This document shows, piece by piece, positions 28,337 to 28,355 of a stretch of DNA of 28,355 nt. Source of the stretch: JAMCZZ01 sp964363695 (lineage in GTDB: Bacteria; Patescibacteriota; UBA1384; XYA2-FULL-43-10; 1-14-0-10-43-13). Position 1 is the stretch's first letter, and each line of letters opens with the position of its first letter. Made by a program: the position numbers and the translations under genes. The notes below the pieces were generated by a model. It had not been told where the DNA came from and ran no database searches. It saw only the letters and a list, made by a program, of their open reading frames with translations. Where the stretch lies: NCBI GenBank assembly GCA_964363695.1, contig CAYIJI010000006.1, positions 1-28,355 of the forward strand. The letters run 5' to 3'.

Positions 28337-28355
28337 CAAAATTGGAGAGGTAGTG

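Overview
The window is about 28 kb of AT-rich (roughly 40% GC by eye) bacterial DNA. It has compact genes, the standard genetic code (TGA is a real stop, for example in both abiE genes), and a very high density of short interspersed repeats. My best guess at the source is a small-genome bacterium of the Patescibacteria/CPR type, probably metagenome-derived. That is an inference from gene style (MurE without its N-terminal domain, a short FemAB-like protein, GtrA, DedA, apparently leaderless promoters). No marker here proves it.

Layout. (1) 1-5726: a minus-strand surface-polysaccharide operon, read right to left as Wzx-type flippase, GT2 glycosyltransferase, UDP-glucose dehydrogenase, UDP-glucuronate decarboxylase (making UDP-xylose), and a second GT2. 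(2) 5763-9226: a toxin-antitoxin/defence island with two nucleotidyltransferase modules, one on each strand (a DUF6922-like protein plus an AbiEii-like protein, and a canonical AbiEi/AbiEii pair behind a consensus promoter), around a coiled-coil protein gene. (3) 9379-13726: the dTDP-rhamnose operon rmlA, rmlC-like, rmlB, a TIM-barrel protein, and rmlD. (4) 13785-15149: a GtrA membrane protein and a Phd-antitoxin-like protein with a long disordered tail. (5) 15270-20309: DedA, ValS and TsaD on the minus strand. (6) 20447-24359: a small membrane protein, a FemAB-type peptidyltransferase, a MurE-like ligase, and a small unknown ORF behind a consensus promoter. (7) 24551-28336: a Xer-type recombinase, a PAP2 phosphatase divergent from UppP, and a TPR membrane protein. 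Most of the window makes or exports cell-surface glycan: nucleotide sugars, transferases, flippase, undecaprenyl-phosphate recycling, and stem-peptide and bridge synthesis.

The most unusual feature is the repeats. At least four families of short dispersed elements occur both between genes and inside coding sequences, always in frame and always keeping the ORF open. Family A is palindromic with GTCAT...ATGAC ends. Family B is AT-rich and encodes peptides resembling NDKINDQCEMVNEK. Family C encodes RPKTQDLKP-like peptides. Family D comprises related GTCAT...ATGAC elements with a different core. A fifth, microsatellite-like type is built on ACAGATA/ACAGAATAC units. tsaD carries about six insertions (585 aa against about 340 for the family) with all catalytic motifs intact. 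valS, xerC, rmlD (twice), uppP and probably the FemAB gene also carry them. Element ends appear to supply start codons (FemAB gene, TPR gene, xerC) and C-terminal tails or stops (rmlB, rmlA). Several intergenic copies have unique terminal inverted repeats flanked by short direct repeats, as if they had been inserted. The closest established parallel is the Rickettsia palindromic elements found in frame within genes.
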